From positions 1,798,001 through 1,862,000 of the forward strand of contig JAQFVV010000182.1 of the NCBI GenBank assembly GCA_028023455.1: DNA of 64,000 nt. Reading direction: 5' to 3'. Under the pieces are notes generated by a model. It was not told the DNA's origin and ran no database searches. It saw only the letters and a list, made by a program, of their open reading frames with translations. Below are positions 36,009 to 48,275 of this stretch, piece by piece. Position 1 is the first letter of the stretch, and the number at the start of each line of letters is the position of its first letter. The stretch comes from Epiperipatus broadwayi (lineage: Eukaryota; Onychophora; Udeonychophora; Euonychophora; Peripatidae). The position numbers were made by a program, and so were the translations under genes.

Positions 36009-38089
36009 ATCATTTAGACATTTAGTATAGAACTCAGATAACATTTTTTTTCATTTCTCATTCGATTCTATTAAAATATAGGTAATATTTCCATCATTTT
36101 CTGATCTTACCATATCATTTAAAATAATTAGTATTTCAGAAATGTACTAGTAAATGTAAGAGCTATTTTGTTTTCTTGTTTTTGATTATTATGTAGTTCT
36201 TTGTAAAACTCTTCTGCACACTTTATATTTTCCATTCTTTTAAAAATAATTTTATTTTTTCTTCCTATTTGAAACAACTTTTCTTCCATAATTATGATAT
36301 TGTATTGTACTTTTAAAATTTTGATTTCTTTTACAATTTTTCTTGACAATTCTTAGTTATACTTCCTTATATCACAATTCTTTTTCACATATTTTATAGA
36401 ATTCAAAATATCCAATTCTTCTAATTGATAATTTTTAAATATTTTTGTATTCTTTATTAAAAATTTATTAGAGAAGGGCTGTTGTTGTTTTTTTTTTTTT
36501 GTATGGCTATCTATATAACAGCTCTTAATAGAGTATGTTATCTTCTTATCAAGTTTGTTCCACTATAAGCCAATGTATGTTAATATTTTAAAAATACTTG
36601 TAAATTCTAATTTAAATTCATCGGGATATTTCTGAAAGTGAGGAAAATCAACAGTTATCATCAAACATTCAACTTAATCTAAGACAAAAGCAGATCCTAA
36701 CCAGGGGAATAAAATATCTACAGTTAATGAAAAACTGAAGGTATTAAAATATATAATTGCTGGACTGATTTCAAATCTATATAACTATTTAAGCAAGATA
36801 AGCATTGATTCAAAACCTTAAGCTGATTTCAAGTTTTAAACTTGACAAATAAAGAAGAGTTGAAAGTGACTGTCAAATGCATATATGTATTCCTTCCAAC
36901 TTTGAACTACTGACCTCAGGGATAAAAGCAAATGCACAAACCAGTCTGAGAATAGGGGTTCAAATACTAAGAATAAGGAATTTATATATGCCTCTGATAA
37001 TTACTGATTATTCTAGTTGAGATTAGATGGAAATAAAGTGGAGAATTGCTTTTGTAATATCAATAGTTAATTCTATATTTTTCTTATTTTTCTCTTTAGA
37101 TTTGCATTAATACATATTTCATATTTTACTAATTAATGATCCCCTACATAATAAATCCATTAAGTACATTACAGTTTTGTAAAACAAATTTTCTGTAAAG
37201 TCAAAATATAATTTAACTCTGGCTATATCTTTATTTTAATGCTTTCATGTCCAATGCAGAAATGGATTTTTTTTTAAAATTAATCCAAAGCGATTTTTCT
37301 TTTAAAAAAACAAAAAGAAATCATAATGTACACATTTCATTTTCATGCAAATTTTAGAAATCTATTATCTTTCTCATTTCTATTTCATTACCTAATGTTG
37401 CTTTGTCTTACAATTGTTTTTCAATTCAAGCATTAAAATTTCTCATGAAAATTTTTAAATGTTATTTGGTTTGATTAAAAGTTATTCTACACATCTAAAT
37501 AGAAGTCTTATTTCTTCATCAAAATAAAAATTGTTGGGTATAAACAGTAATTATTTTCATTAAATTTGTAGTCCATCAACTTCCATAAAGTTGTTTCATT
37601 TTCTATTTATAATGATCTACTTGTGCTTCCAATATTTGTTTGTGATTTTATAGTAAAATATATATCCACTTTTCAAATAAAATGACTTAATCTTTTCTTT
37701 TAATTTCACCAATTCAATAATGTTACATTTAATATTAAACACTTCTTTCAATTCCTGCAATTTAAAAGTACATCCACAAGGATATGAAGATCATAATTTA
37801 TTTTTGTGTCATAATTATAAATACAAAATTGAATGAGTCATCCTGCTTTCAAAAGAAACCCCACCTAATATCTGAGTAAAATCATCATGCTGATTAATGG
37901 AAGTTGATGAGCAGCCCACTTATGTTCATTCACAATTTATACAACATAATAATAACAATTGCAATGATAAAAACTTATGGAATGGATATTAGAAATTTGT
38001 CCTGCTCAGTTTCTTTATGGTCTCAAAGAAAAATCGGAGAATCTCTTAGCAAGTTCATTTTTGAAAATATATATACAGTATATTGAGTC

Positions 38090-38700
38090 GCAAAACCTGG
38101 CCTTGAATTAAAACTATACGCATAAACATCATTATTAATAAAGCAGCTTTAATTTAATTATTTATACAAATATTTTATGTAATATTATTATACTTAAAAA
38201 AAAAAATATTTTCATTTAAAAATAAACAATATATACCACGTCTTTCTGAAAGACGACTTTCACCTTTAACATATTGCTCGTCATTTAATGATAAAAAAAA
38301 AAAACTACACAAACATTGTATTTGCATTACTATAAAGCTTTTTTCTTTACAATATTAAAAAGGTTTTTTTTTTTTTTAATTATTTTTTTAAAAAGTTAAC
38401 ACTATATAAAGATTAAAATTTTCCTTAATTCGTTTTAGTAATCATATGATTTAAGTTTCAGTTTTCAATTTTAACAGATATCGAAAATTAACGTCAAACA
38501 AAAAAAAAAAAAACAAATTTTCACGGAACGACATAATTAATGACATCTTAAAATAAATAAATAAAATTAATATTATTGTAGTTCTTTGTTTAAGTGTGGG
38601 GTTTTTTTCCCCTAGTAATATCAAAATGTTTAATTTTAAAAATTTAATCACTTATTTTTTTCCATTCATAAGCCAACAATTTCATTAAGATAAAAAAAAA
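38090..38700. other. AT-rich DNA, no gene seen
   Basis: Long A and T tracts. The 66-codon minus-strand frame at 38,451-38,651 is lysine- and phenylalanine-rich with no family resemblance. Confidence 0.4.
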
Positions 38701-38704
38701 ATGA

Positions 38705-38850
38705 GACTGAAATTATTTCACGACGGTTTATTTATTATGGATGGACAGTACATAATGTCTATGACCTTTAAACTACCCATGACTCTCACAATCACATGAT
38801 AGAATGTTTAATTCATGACCATGTTGAACAAAGTCTTTTGACATCATATC
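38705..38850 (-). CDS. Candidate 3'-terminal exon of an unidentified gene
   Basis: On the minus strand a strong acceptor (CTTTTTTTCTTCCTCAG, ending at 38,851) precedes a frame at 38,850-38,773. Read in phase 0, it begins DMMSKDFVQHGHELN and ends ESHG at a TAG stop. Two overlapping AATAAA signals follow at 38,727-38,736, so the exon would end near 38,705. Base composition is richer than the flanks. Other phases hit stops sooner. I do not recognise the protein, and 25 residues is too little for a family call. It might be the last exon of the gene starting at 48,358, but that exon ends with two bases of a codon, so a direct join does not fit. The model rests on signals alone. Confidence 0.4.
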
Positions 38851-39430
38851 CTGAGGAAGAAAAAAAAGATTAAGAGCAATATCTCCTAATAAAAATGTAA
38901 AAAGTAAGTGAGATTATTCACAATAAGTTTCTCTTTCTTATAAATATTTTAAAAATCTAAGAAGTCGCATCATTTACATAAAATTGTAATTCATGCTGGT
39001 GAATTAGTCTGCAGTGATTATAAATACATAAGACATCGATAATAAGATTTATAAAAAGAACAAAATTTGCCATTTAACTAGAACAATTGAATAAATTTTT
39101 ATTAAACATTCAAGAATATTTTTAAAAAATAATTTATTGGTTAAAATTATTTAAGTTTTTTAATCAAATTTTTAATTAAAAGAAATAAAATTATTAATTT
39201 TCTACAACATACACACCCCAAATATTCTTGATAAATTATCATCATTCATCCACCACCAAGCATGGGCCATTTACTATTCTAACTTGGACATTTACTTTAA
39301 CAATAGTAATCTAACACTTAAAAATTATTTACTTATTTATGATCATCTACTAATATCTTTCTAACACCCTATCTATTTACTCTAAACAATTCCATCCAAC
39401 ATTATATAATTCCAAAATATTCTTAAATTC
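38851..39430. other. No gene seen
   Basis: AT-rich DNA between the candidate exon and hAT-2. A slightly C-rich block at about 39,215-39,420 has no coding frame and resembles the sequence resuming after the transposon at 42,123, consistent with one interrupted stretch. Confidence 0.4.
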
Positions 39431-42122
39431 TTCTAGGCCAGTGGTGGCAAACCTTTTTACTTATGCTTGCCAAAAATTTCTAAATATTAATGATTGGTGT
39501 GCCATACAGTTTATTAAGTCATAATATAAACAATTTAATTATTGCAGTTTTTTTTTTAATTTATAAAACAAAATAATAACAATAATTAAACAAAATTTCT
39601 AAATAAGCTAAATACAAGTGAACAATATTTATTTAGAAGAGCACAAGTTGAATAAAATATAATAATAAACAATTAATAGTAATTAAGACAAAATTTTGGA
39701 AATAAATAAAATCAACATAAATAGATATTATTTAATGAGATTTTTGCTGTTGAACATTGGATGTCAAATGTTTTATGTCTGGTTCATATTTTATCACTTT
39801 TAATCATGTATATGCTAAACTAGATTCATCTATCATTTTATTTCTGGAACTGTCCTCTAATTAAATTCATTTCTAAAAATAATCATTCATATGCATATGT
39901 AAAGGAGAAAATTGATAATATAGCAGCAGCTGATTTTTTTTTTTAAACAATTAAATGTTTCAGGAATAGCATTCCTATTCCAGGCAGTCAATAGTTCTTT
40001 TTCAGTATTCTTTTTACATGTGTCCAATAATCGATCATTTTCCATTGTTTCTAACTCACTCCTCAAATCAACAAATTTCTATTTCCATATAGAACTGGAT
40101 TGAAAATCGACTGATAGAATTTCCATATTTTCCAAATTAAGCCATTCAAAAATTTCTAACTTGAAACTGTCCATTGATATTATGTCTGGGTATAAAATAA
40201 ATGTTGATGTCACTGAAAATTGTTTGACTACGTAAATCTTTAAAAAAATTCATCAATTATCAATTGAATAACAGCATAAAATTCTTGCATCAATTTTACT
40301 TGATCTGGCTTCTTGTGAGATTTTAAATCAGTCAAGATCTTTTTTATATTTAGAAAATATTTGAAGGTGTAGGAAATAACATCACGGTTGAAAATATGTA
40401 ATTAAATTTCATATGCTTTCAAATCAAACATGACAACAATTGTCTTATTACAACCTTGCAGTTTCACATTTAATTCATTTAGATGTGAACACACATCAGT
40501 AAAAAACCTTAATTTCGAATGCCATTCAACATCCATTAATTCATTATAATTTTCAATGATTTTCTCATTACGTAAAAGCAATCTAATTTTATCTAAACAC
40601 TCAATGAATCTTTGAAAAACTTTTCCTCGATTTAATTATTTGATATTGTTGTACATAAGTAACCCATTGTATACTGAGTTCACTTCACTCAATATATTTT
40701 TAAATTTTCATTTATTTAGAGCTTGTGTAGATACAATGTTCATAACATCATCCACTGGCTTAAAGCTAGCCTTCTTGCATAAAACCTACTAATGTATAAT
40801 GCAATGAAAACCCAAAATTGTACATCCAATACTGATGGTAAATAAAATGAGAAAACCATTTTCTTTTCCAGTCATGCTTCTTCAAGCACCATCTGTAGTT
40901 ACTGATACAATTTTGGCAACATATTTCTTTTTCAGCGAGTACATTTGAAACTTCGTTGAAAATCTCTATTCTTTTTGTTATTGTTACTAATGAGGTTAAA
41001 CTGATCAATTTTTCTTTGATATTATTCCCAACACAATAGTGAATAAAAATAGCCAAACGAGCTGATCCATTTTTGTTTGTACTTTTATCAAAGCAGAGAG
41101 AAATTAAACTAGAAGATTTTATATCTTTTTTTTTTTGTAGGTAAGTTATGTTGTTAGTCATTTTCAGGATTCTTTCTTTAACTTTATTTCTAACTAATTC
41201 TCTAAATAATTTTTTCTTTGTTTTCAAAATCTTCAAAAAGAACTGGCACACATTTCATCCAAGCTCATTTCATATATTCTCCATCATTAAAAGATTTCCC
41301 ATGATTGGCAATGATTTTCGATAAATTTCATTATAGATATTGATTGAATAGGGCAATATATTATTTTTGTTCATCTTTACTTTTTTTTCACAGAGTGATT
41401 TATGATTGGTCTTATAATGCCATTTTACTGGTGATGTTCTAAATACAACTTTTCAGGAACATAAAACACATACTACCTTGGTGCCTTTATTAATCATTCC
41501 ATACTCATTAGTTTACCAATTTTGACATTCTCTACTGCTTGACAATTTTTGTTTTTTATTTTCATTAGTCATATTAATATAATGGTAACAAATTTATTTA
41601 AAAGTAAATTTAAATGAACTTTAATAATTTTATAAATCAAAGATTTATTATGTGTCAAAATATATTATTATCCCTATATTTCACTTTTACAGAAAAACTT
41701 CAAGCAAAAAAAAAAGTCCTTTGATGTAGTTGATTACGCATTTCATTCCTTATGGTGACAACATGTTTAGATCAAAAAAGATTAGGACAGAAAACCATTT
41801 TATTACTTTTACTTTAGATTTGAAAAAAATTATTTCAAGGGGTTATAAAATATTTTACTGAGTTTACTTTCTAGTTTTATTGGAATCATACCACAGTATA
41901 CCTGTACCACTTTATTTAACTTAAAATATCATTACTTCTTATATATATATATATTCAAATTTTGTAAATTATTGTTTCTAATCAGAATTCACTTTACATC
42001 AGAGTTCAATTATAAATTGAATTCTAAAAATTATGATATGTAAATAGTTTGCGTGCCAGTAAAAAATTTGAACGTGCCATCTCTGGTATGTGTACCATAG
42101 GTTCGCCATCATGGTTCTAGAC
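39431..42122 (-). mobile_element. hAT transposon with ends and 8-bp target-site duplication (hAT-2)
   Basis: The element occupies 39,439-42,114. Its ends are inverted: CAGTGGTGGCAAACC on the left and, read inward from the right, CCATGATGGCGAACC. It is flanked by TTCTAGGC (39,431-39,438) and TTCTAGAC (42,115-42,122), an 8-bp duplication with one mismatch, as expected for hAT. The minus strand encodes remnants of a ZBED5/GTF2IRD2-like transposase. There is a BED finger at 41,505-41,400 (CVLC then HYKTNH, with a TGA between), the first catalytic region, middle parts at 40,800-40,440 (PVDDVMNIV, LRFFTDVCSHLNELNVKLQG) and a C-terminal dimerisation segment near 39,950-39,740 (FLEMNLIRGQF, YEPDIKHL). 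Stops and frameshifts make it inactive. It belongs to a different subfamily from hAT-1. Confidence 0.92.
40766..41251 (-). pseudogene. hAT-2 transposase, N-terminal catalytic fragment
   Basis: 161 open codons. Residues 48-60 (SLISLCFDKSTNK) hold the first catalytic Asp of the hAT DDE domain. The following SARLAIFIHYCV and EKLISLTSLVTIT match the family pattern for that strand-helix region. After about residue 110 the frame shifts: the family-like continuation (VSVTTDGA-type text, then LCKKASFKPVDDVMNIV) is in another frame, and the annotated end of this open piece is out of phase. Intact relatives run several hundred residues. Confidence 0.85.
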
Positions 42123-42480
42123 CTTAAATGATAACTAATCTAAATCTTCTTATTCTTAATTTCCTTAATTCTCATTATTCATTTTATCCAAAGCATAAAT
42201 TGGATGGATAAAATCTGGAATGCAGAAGTTTTTCCTCTAAATCCATATTTCAAAAGACAATTTTTTTTAACTTTTTTTTTTCAATCATTGCATGTATTTC
42301 TTAACTGAAATATATATATTTGCATATTAATCAATCTATCATTAATTTTATTTAAAATATATAAATTAAAATGTGTCTGAATAATTACTTTCCTATCATA
42401 CGTTAAAGTAATGATTTAACAATATACAATAACTGGCTTTATTATTTAATGATGTAGTTCTAAATGTCAGAATATGTTAT
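42123..42480. other. No gene seen
   Basis: Short AT-rich spacer between hAT-2 and RTE copy C. Contains an inverted pair TTTTATCCA / TGGATAAAA near 42,180-42,215. Confidence 0.4.
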
Positions 42481-42487
42481 TGAAGCT

Positions 42488-42830
42488 CTAGATATAAAAT
42501 AAATAAATAATATGATAACACACTGACACTAAATGCCTATAAGTCACATATAAATATAGCAAAGTTTTATAAACACATAAATCATCATCGTTTTCAACCA
42601 CCATAAATTTACTGCAAAATAAAGTCTCTCCATGTTTAATCCAATTTCTCTGATTCACAATTTCTCTTCTCCATATCATCAGCAAACTTTCTAATTTTAT
42701 CTAACCATCTCACATGTGGTCGCTTTTTAGATATTTGATAATCTCTTGAGATCCAATATAAAATTTCAACTAAAATTCTAACTGTCCATCTATTATTATC
42801 TCTTCTAGTAATATGCCAAACCAGCTCCAT
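42488..42830 (-). pseudogene. RTE-like ORF C-terminal fragment (two overlapping frames)
   Basis: Frame 42,830-42,636 carries LVWHITRRDNNRWTVRI, WISRDYQISKKRPHVRW and LDKIRKFADD. Frame 42,685-42,488 continues with the last few codons (NWIKHGETLFCS). One frameshift separates them. The same C-terminus is present on the plus strand at 25.2-25.45 kb. Confidence 0.8.
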
Positions 42831-43524
42831 TTCAGTCTCTTAATTATTTCAATCATTTCAGTGGTAACTCTTTGATCTCTTGAACATATTTTTACTTTTC
42901 AATATCTTCTTATTACTTCTAACATATATCTTTCCATACAGTGGTCTGAAATTTCTATTTTGCTCTGCTGTTGAGTTCAAGTCTTACATTTTAAGTAAAA
43001 ATTGGTAATACACATCTATTAAAAACTTTCCTTTTTAAACATTAGGCTATTTCTTTTTAATATTAAGTTGCTTCTATTCAAAAAAATTCCATCTAAGTTT
43101 AATTTTATTGTTAATTTCCTCTATTATGTTTCCATTTATATTAGTAATTTGACCAAAGTAATTGTAGTTATTAACTTCTAAATCAAGATTATCAATCATT
43201 ATTTTCATCTTCTGAAAAACTCCATTGAACATTACTTTAATCTTTAGTCCTACTTTATTCTATTTATCTGATAACTATTGCAACATTTTTTGAGAAAATC
43301 ATTTGAATTACTTTAATCTTTTTAGCATTTATTTATCTTTAGTCCTACTTTCTTACTTTTATTTGATAACTCTTGCAACATTTCTGCAAAAACAATCACA
43401 TCTGCAAAATCTGGATAACTTTTACAAAAATCTTTATTTTTATCTCTTTTGCTTCTCATTTTAATCCATAAAATATTTCTTGTAAAACTGCTGTAAAATA
43501 TTTTGGAGACATGAAATCACCTCA

Positions 43525-43830
43525 TTATATATACTTCTCAATTTTAATTTTCTTAGTATCACTATGTAATCTAATCACTACTGTTGCATTTTGATAAATA
43601 TTTTTCAGAATTTTATTATATTCTGATTCCATATCTTGTTGATTCAAAACATTAATCATTGTAGAAATGCATATAGAATCATGGGCCTTTTCATAATCAA
43701 CAAATCTAAAGCATAATGGCCATTCATATTCATTGGTCCTTTCTATAACTTCTTTCAAAACTTGGATGTAATCTGCAGTGCTAAAAACAATTTTAAATCC
43801 AACTTGTTCTTTAAGTTGATTAGAACCCAA
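43525..43830 (-). pseudogene. RTE-like reverse transcriptase fragment, fingers/palm
   Basis: 101 open codons. Residues 11-22 (GFKIVFSTADYI) correspond to the conserved GFR-x-STxDxI segment, and residues 43-52 (FVDYEKAHDS) to RT motif A with its first catalytic Asp retained and the usual AFDS altered to AHDS. LLKNIYENAT-like text follows (ILKNIYQNATVVIRL). The frame is lost before motif B and the YADD box, so no enzyme can be made. Confidence 0.82.
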
Positions 43831-45879
43831 AGTTTGCGCTAAACAAGATGTAATTATGTAAGTAAAGATTTTTTATAAAACTGACAAAAGACTGATATAA
43901 TATCTTCTTTATCATTTTCTTGAAAAACCAAAAATTGATAGATCTGTAGTTTTTAATATCTTCTTTATCATTTTCTTGAAATACCAATATTACCGTTGCA
44001 TTCTTCCAATCATTTGATGCATTTTATCATTTACATATTTGATAAATAACTTTGCCAACAATTTTTTCTATTTTTTTATTTGTTTCTTTTAAACTTTCAA
44101 CAATAAGTCCATCATTTTCTGTAACTTTTATTTCTTCATAGATATAATTGCATGTCTTACTTCATTTAAAATACTTGGCAATTTAGAAAATGTACTAAAT
44201 ATAGGGATTATTTTTTTGTTTGTTTTTTTATTAATATACAATTCTTTATATGTTGCCTCTTTTTTTAATAATAGTTCCATCTTTTCTTCTTATTGCTGAA
44301 ACAACTTTTCTTCCAAAACCAATTAAGTTATTTTACATTTGAGATATTTTATTTTCTTGTATATCTTTCCTTGCCAATTCACAATATTTTTTCATAACAT
44401 TATTAACTCTTTTTTACGGCAGTTTAAAAAATGCTAGATATTCAATTCTTCTTAATGTATCATTTTAAAAAATGTTCATATTTCTTCTTTTGTTTATACA
44501 TGGTCTTATTAGAAATTTTACTAGTATGTTGCCACTTTTTTATGCCAGTTATTTTATTTTTTACAATATTTATTAAAGTATTAGTTATTTTCTTACTGAT
44601 TTCAGTCAAATCTGAATCTTCTTTAAAATCTGTTAATATTTTAAACATTTTTCAATTTAGATTCACTGGAGTATTTTTGAAGATTAGCAATGTAATCTGT
44701 TAACACTGACTTTCTTAATAATTTTCATCTCTCTAGTTTTGCATTAGGCACTTCATTAATCAATGGCACTTCTTGTGTTGAATCTCCAAAACCATTTCAA
44801 TCTTGAAATACATATTTTCTATTAATCAAAATATAATCCAATTCCGATGTACTTTCATTTGAATACTTCCATACCCATTTAACATTTTTATAAAGAAAGA
44901 ATTGATAATATACAGTTTTTCTTTTTCTATGAATTTACAAGTCTATATCCATCTCTTTTATTTCTATTATCATAACCAAATTCATTCACAGCATTCTTAT
45001 TTTTTAATCGTTTAACAATTTTAACATTAAAATATTGTTTGGTCTGATCAAAAACCATTTGTACATTCAAATAAAAATTCTCTACTTCTTCATCTCAATG
45101 AGAACTTGTTGATACACAAATCTGAATTATCTGCATGTGGTATCTTCCATTAAGATGAATAACTAATTTTATCACTCTGTTTAATATACCATCAGTCTCC
45201 ACAATGTTGTTGTTCTACTTTTTATTTATAATAATTTCTATTCCACTTGTGCTTCCAATATCTGTGTCTACTTTTTAAATCAAATGTCTCACCTTTTTTC
45301 TAATGTTCTATTTAATATAAAACAGTTCTTACAATTCTTGCAATTTTCCTTCATTTGAAAGTGATCTGCAATTTTAGATACCTAAATATAAAGTCATCAT
45401 CCAATACCAGTTTGAATTCACAATCAGAGAAGTCTTATTGTGTTCTTATTTGGTAGCCAACTACTACTTTGGCTGGTGACTTTACAGTTCTCCTGGGAGT
45501 AATGGGCAATGTTTAATGTTGACTGACATGATTGTGAATACCCATTTTAAAAATAAAAGATCATTCACACATACATTCATCTTGCTTTCAAGAAAACTCA
45601 ACTGATATTTCAGTTAAGACAATATGACAATTGAAAAGAAATACCATAGTATTTCTTAATCTTAAACTTGGAGGTAAAAATTCAGAATACTCATCAAATT
45701 AGCAGATGTGTGTCAGTGAGTAGCTCATCCATGTTTGTTTATTATATGAATAATCACATAGTAATAATAATTACAATAGCAAGAACATATGGAATGGACA
45801 TTAATAATTTGCTCTATTTAGTTTCTTTAAGATCTCAATGGAGAATCAAAGGGTAACTTTTCAGTTACAATCAGTATTT

Positions 45880-47060
45880 CTAAGTTGTTGTTTTTTTGTG
45901 TGTGTGTTTTTTTTAAAAAAATGTTGCATACTTTTATATATTAAAAAATATTTTACAATAATTTGGACAATATTCATTATATTTCTCTATTTCTAGCTCT
46001 CTGCCTTAAAATATCATAATAGTTTCATTTTTCAAGATCATTTACCACATTTACCTCAGCTTACCCTCTTTATTTCTATTACGGTCCTTTCTAGTAACTT
46101 TCAAAATATCTATTACTTTTCCACTTTTAAAATTTCTTCAGTAATCTTTTTTCATCCATCTTTTTATTACTATAGTGTTCCTACTCTTATTAGTCTGAGA
46201 TCTCTTTTTAGTATCTAAAGTACTTTCCAATCATTTCATCAATAGCTTTCTTACAAAAATACTGTTTTTATAACTGAGATCTATTTCTTTACTTCTATAA
46301 GCAATTTTATACAATTTTACCCTTTTTTCTAAAAAACTTGTCATTAGAAATAATTTGTGGCAAAATTCTGTGTTAATAGAATTGAATCTCCAATGTGAAA
46401 CATTTTCAACTTTCTTCAATATTTTATATTTAATTTCTTTCTCATATCAATTCTTTGGATTTATTTCATTTATCATTTCATTTGAACACAAGAATGTAAT
46501 CAGATCATCTACATGTATAAGCATACAAGTTTGTACTTTTTATTTTACATTTGATTTTTTTCTTCATGTTTATTCTAGTATGATATTTATCTTTGTCATA
46601 TATAGCTTTCCATATGCAAATTCCACCTTCTATGATTTTTGACTAATGTGTTTATTAATGCCATATAATTTGCCCTTAATTAACCTTATTATTATTTTAT
46701 TTTACAGATGAATGCTGGGCTCCAATCACATTTCATAATAATCTGTTGCTCTCCATAATTAATCAATGATTTCAAAATTTTACATTCTTATTTCCCTTCT
46801 TATAAATTATCAATTATTCTATTCAGGACATTTCCCCCATAGATTATAGTTATCCCATTATTTGGACACTTCATTCTTCAAAATAAAACTTTTTTTGGAA
46901 TCTGCACTTCTAAAATCCTTTCAATTATTTTTTCTTACTTCAAACAATGCAAGATATATAATGATTTTCTCTGCATTTCTAGATTTAATTTTTCAAGCTT
47001 TTCTGACTATGTTCACATATTTTTTTCTAATTTTTATTATGTCTTAATATATTTTTGAAG
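45880..47060 (-). pseudogene. Unassigned degenerate coding-like block, possible retroelement
   Basis: On the minus strand a reading near 46,540-46,480 gives CMLIHVDDLITF, which resembles the YVDD box of Ty1/copia reverse transcriptases. The frame continues loosely through 46,419-46,231 (KKVENVSHWRFN, SFLEKRVKL). No integrase, protease, long terminal repeats or upstream RT motifs were found, so this rests on one motif. The plus-strand frame at 46,355-46,642 is more likely a shadow. Confidence 0.25.
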
Positions 47061-47580
47061 TTCTGGGAGGGAGGGGGCTCCATTTAGTGGTATTTCATAT
47101 GCTTTCCTTTCCTAATAACCCCATAAAAGCAAAAATAGTAATAACATTTTATTTTTATTTTCATTTTTACTTCTATTTATTAATCATATTAAGAGTTTTT
47201 CATTATTCTGGTTATCTAATCAGATGCAAGACATAAATTTTAACTTGTTTTTCTGAATGGAAGTATTACTTAATTAAGTTCGCACAGATGGAATTATAAA
47301 AATTTGTTTTAATAATGTTCAGTATAGATCGGTTACATAGATTACAACAGTTAAAAACATTTCAAAATAAATATAAACGATCAAAATATAAAATCATTGA
47401 TACTGACAATTGCAGAGGGAAATCTATAAGTAACCCAATAGTATTCACCATAAGATACTTGCATTGTCACCAATAACTTAAAAGACATCCGAATAAATAC
47501 ATTTTAGATATTCACCATAAGGTATCATTATTTATCGAATGTCTATATATTTTGATCAAATATGAAAACCCAAAACATAC
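47060..47580. other. No gene seen
   Basis: AT-rich spacer that becomes gradually more CpG-containing toward 47.6 kb. Confidence 0.4.
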
Positions 47581-48275
47581 TTAACCGATAACCAATCCAT
47601 GCAAGCGTCTATAAACAACTTAAATTTAATGCATTTTTATTTAGTGTCGAGTATGAATAGACTATATAGATTTGCATTTGTAAATAAAATATTATATCCC
47701 TATTTAACCTTAGGCTAAAATTCGCAGTCAAACTGGCATCAATTCATCTGATACATCGATGTATTCAATGTAATACGGAATACGGCAGCACCAAAAAGAT
47801 TAAGAGAAGACATTGACTCTCATCAGATAGGAATATTACATCTATCTAACGAGAAGAACAATAAAAAAAAACTCCATAGAAAAGAACTGCGTTCTCCGTC
47901 TTATAATTCCTTCCATAGGCAAACGGGTGAGTGCGGCGTATATATAAACGATTCTGCCAGTAGCGAATCTTCGACTACATCTACTAACTACATCAATATA
48001 TCCAATCCAATGACCCAATTTAACAACGACACAAATAACCTAAGATTACCCTCCCCTAATATAACTTTACAAATCTATATAGCCATTCACGCCCGACTTA
48101 ATATTTTAATTTATCGGAAAACAGAAATCATAATAAAACTTAAAGAACAAAAAATAAATAAATGGAAATGATTTTAAATAAAAAAAAAAAATCAAATAAC
48201 ATTATTAATATTAATTTACGTTTTTTTTATGTGGAAAGTTTTTAATTTAATGTTCATAAATTATAAAGTTCTTAC
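47580..48275. other. CpG-containing, less AT-rich block beside the candidate first exon
   Basis: CG dinucleotides are conspicuously more frequent here (for example CGATGTATTC, TACGGAATACGGC, TGCGGCGTA, TAGCGAATCTTCGAC) than in the rest of the window. In the minus-strand gene model this is the start of intron 1. A plus-strand reading also exists: a good donor GGGTGAGTG at 47,924-47,932 and a TATA-like GTATATATAAACG at 47,938-47,950. No open frame is convincing. Probably promoter-proximal sequence. Confidence 0.4.

Larger units (their letters stand above)
33580..38085 (-). mobile_element. RTE-like LINE (copy B), degenerate, with nested insertions
   Basis: On the minus strand the order matches copy C at 42.5-45.9 kb. 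The conserved 5' segment is at about 37,830-38,060, endonuclease remnants at about 37,080-37,800, and RT remnants at 33,580-34,400 and 35,510-36,400. The RT pieces include FADYEI (motif A region, near 34,320) and text equivalent to VMFNGF near 33,915. All frames are broken. Three stretches have no counterpart in copy C: 34,402-35,508 (hAT-like insert), 35,712-36,008 (foldback with 13-bp duplication) and about 36,500-37,030 (unassigned; contains GGGGTTCAAAT, a possible B box). The copy therefore pre-dates these insertions. Confidence 0.75.
42480..45870 (-). mobile_element. RTE-like LINE (copy C), nearly full length, inactive
   Basis: About 3.4 kb on the minus strand. From 5' to 3' it has the conserved leader region (45,870-45,400), endonuclease remnants (45,400-44,730), a linker, reverse transcriptase (about 44,200-43,000) and a C-terminal segment (42,830-42,490). 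The best RT piece is at 43,830-43,525. The C-terminus reads RRDNNRW, RWLDKIRKFADD, then DWIKHGETLF, the ending typical of RTE-like ORFs. RTE elements encode one ORF that nicks target DNA and primes reverse transcription there. Numerous stops show that it is dead. A TAAAT-rich stretch near 42,500 may be its 3' tail. It serves as the reference for reading insertions in copy B. Confidence 0.82.

Noticed and set aside
44431-44703. 90-codon plus-strand frame as a membrane protein
   Set aside because: It is antisense to RTE copy C. The hydrophobic residues arise from reading A-rich coding DNA backwards.
47760-47930. Minus-strand reading MEGIIRRRTQFFSMEF as an alternative first exon
   Set aside because: It ends at a stop after about 30 codons without a good donor, and no supporting context was found.
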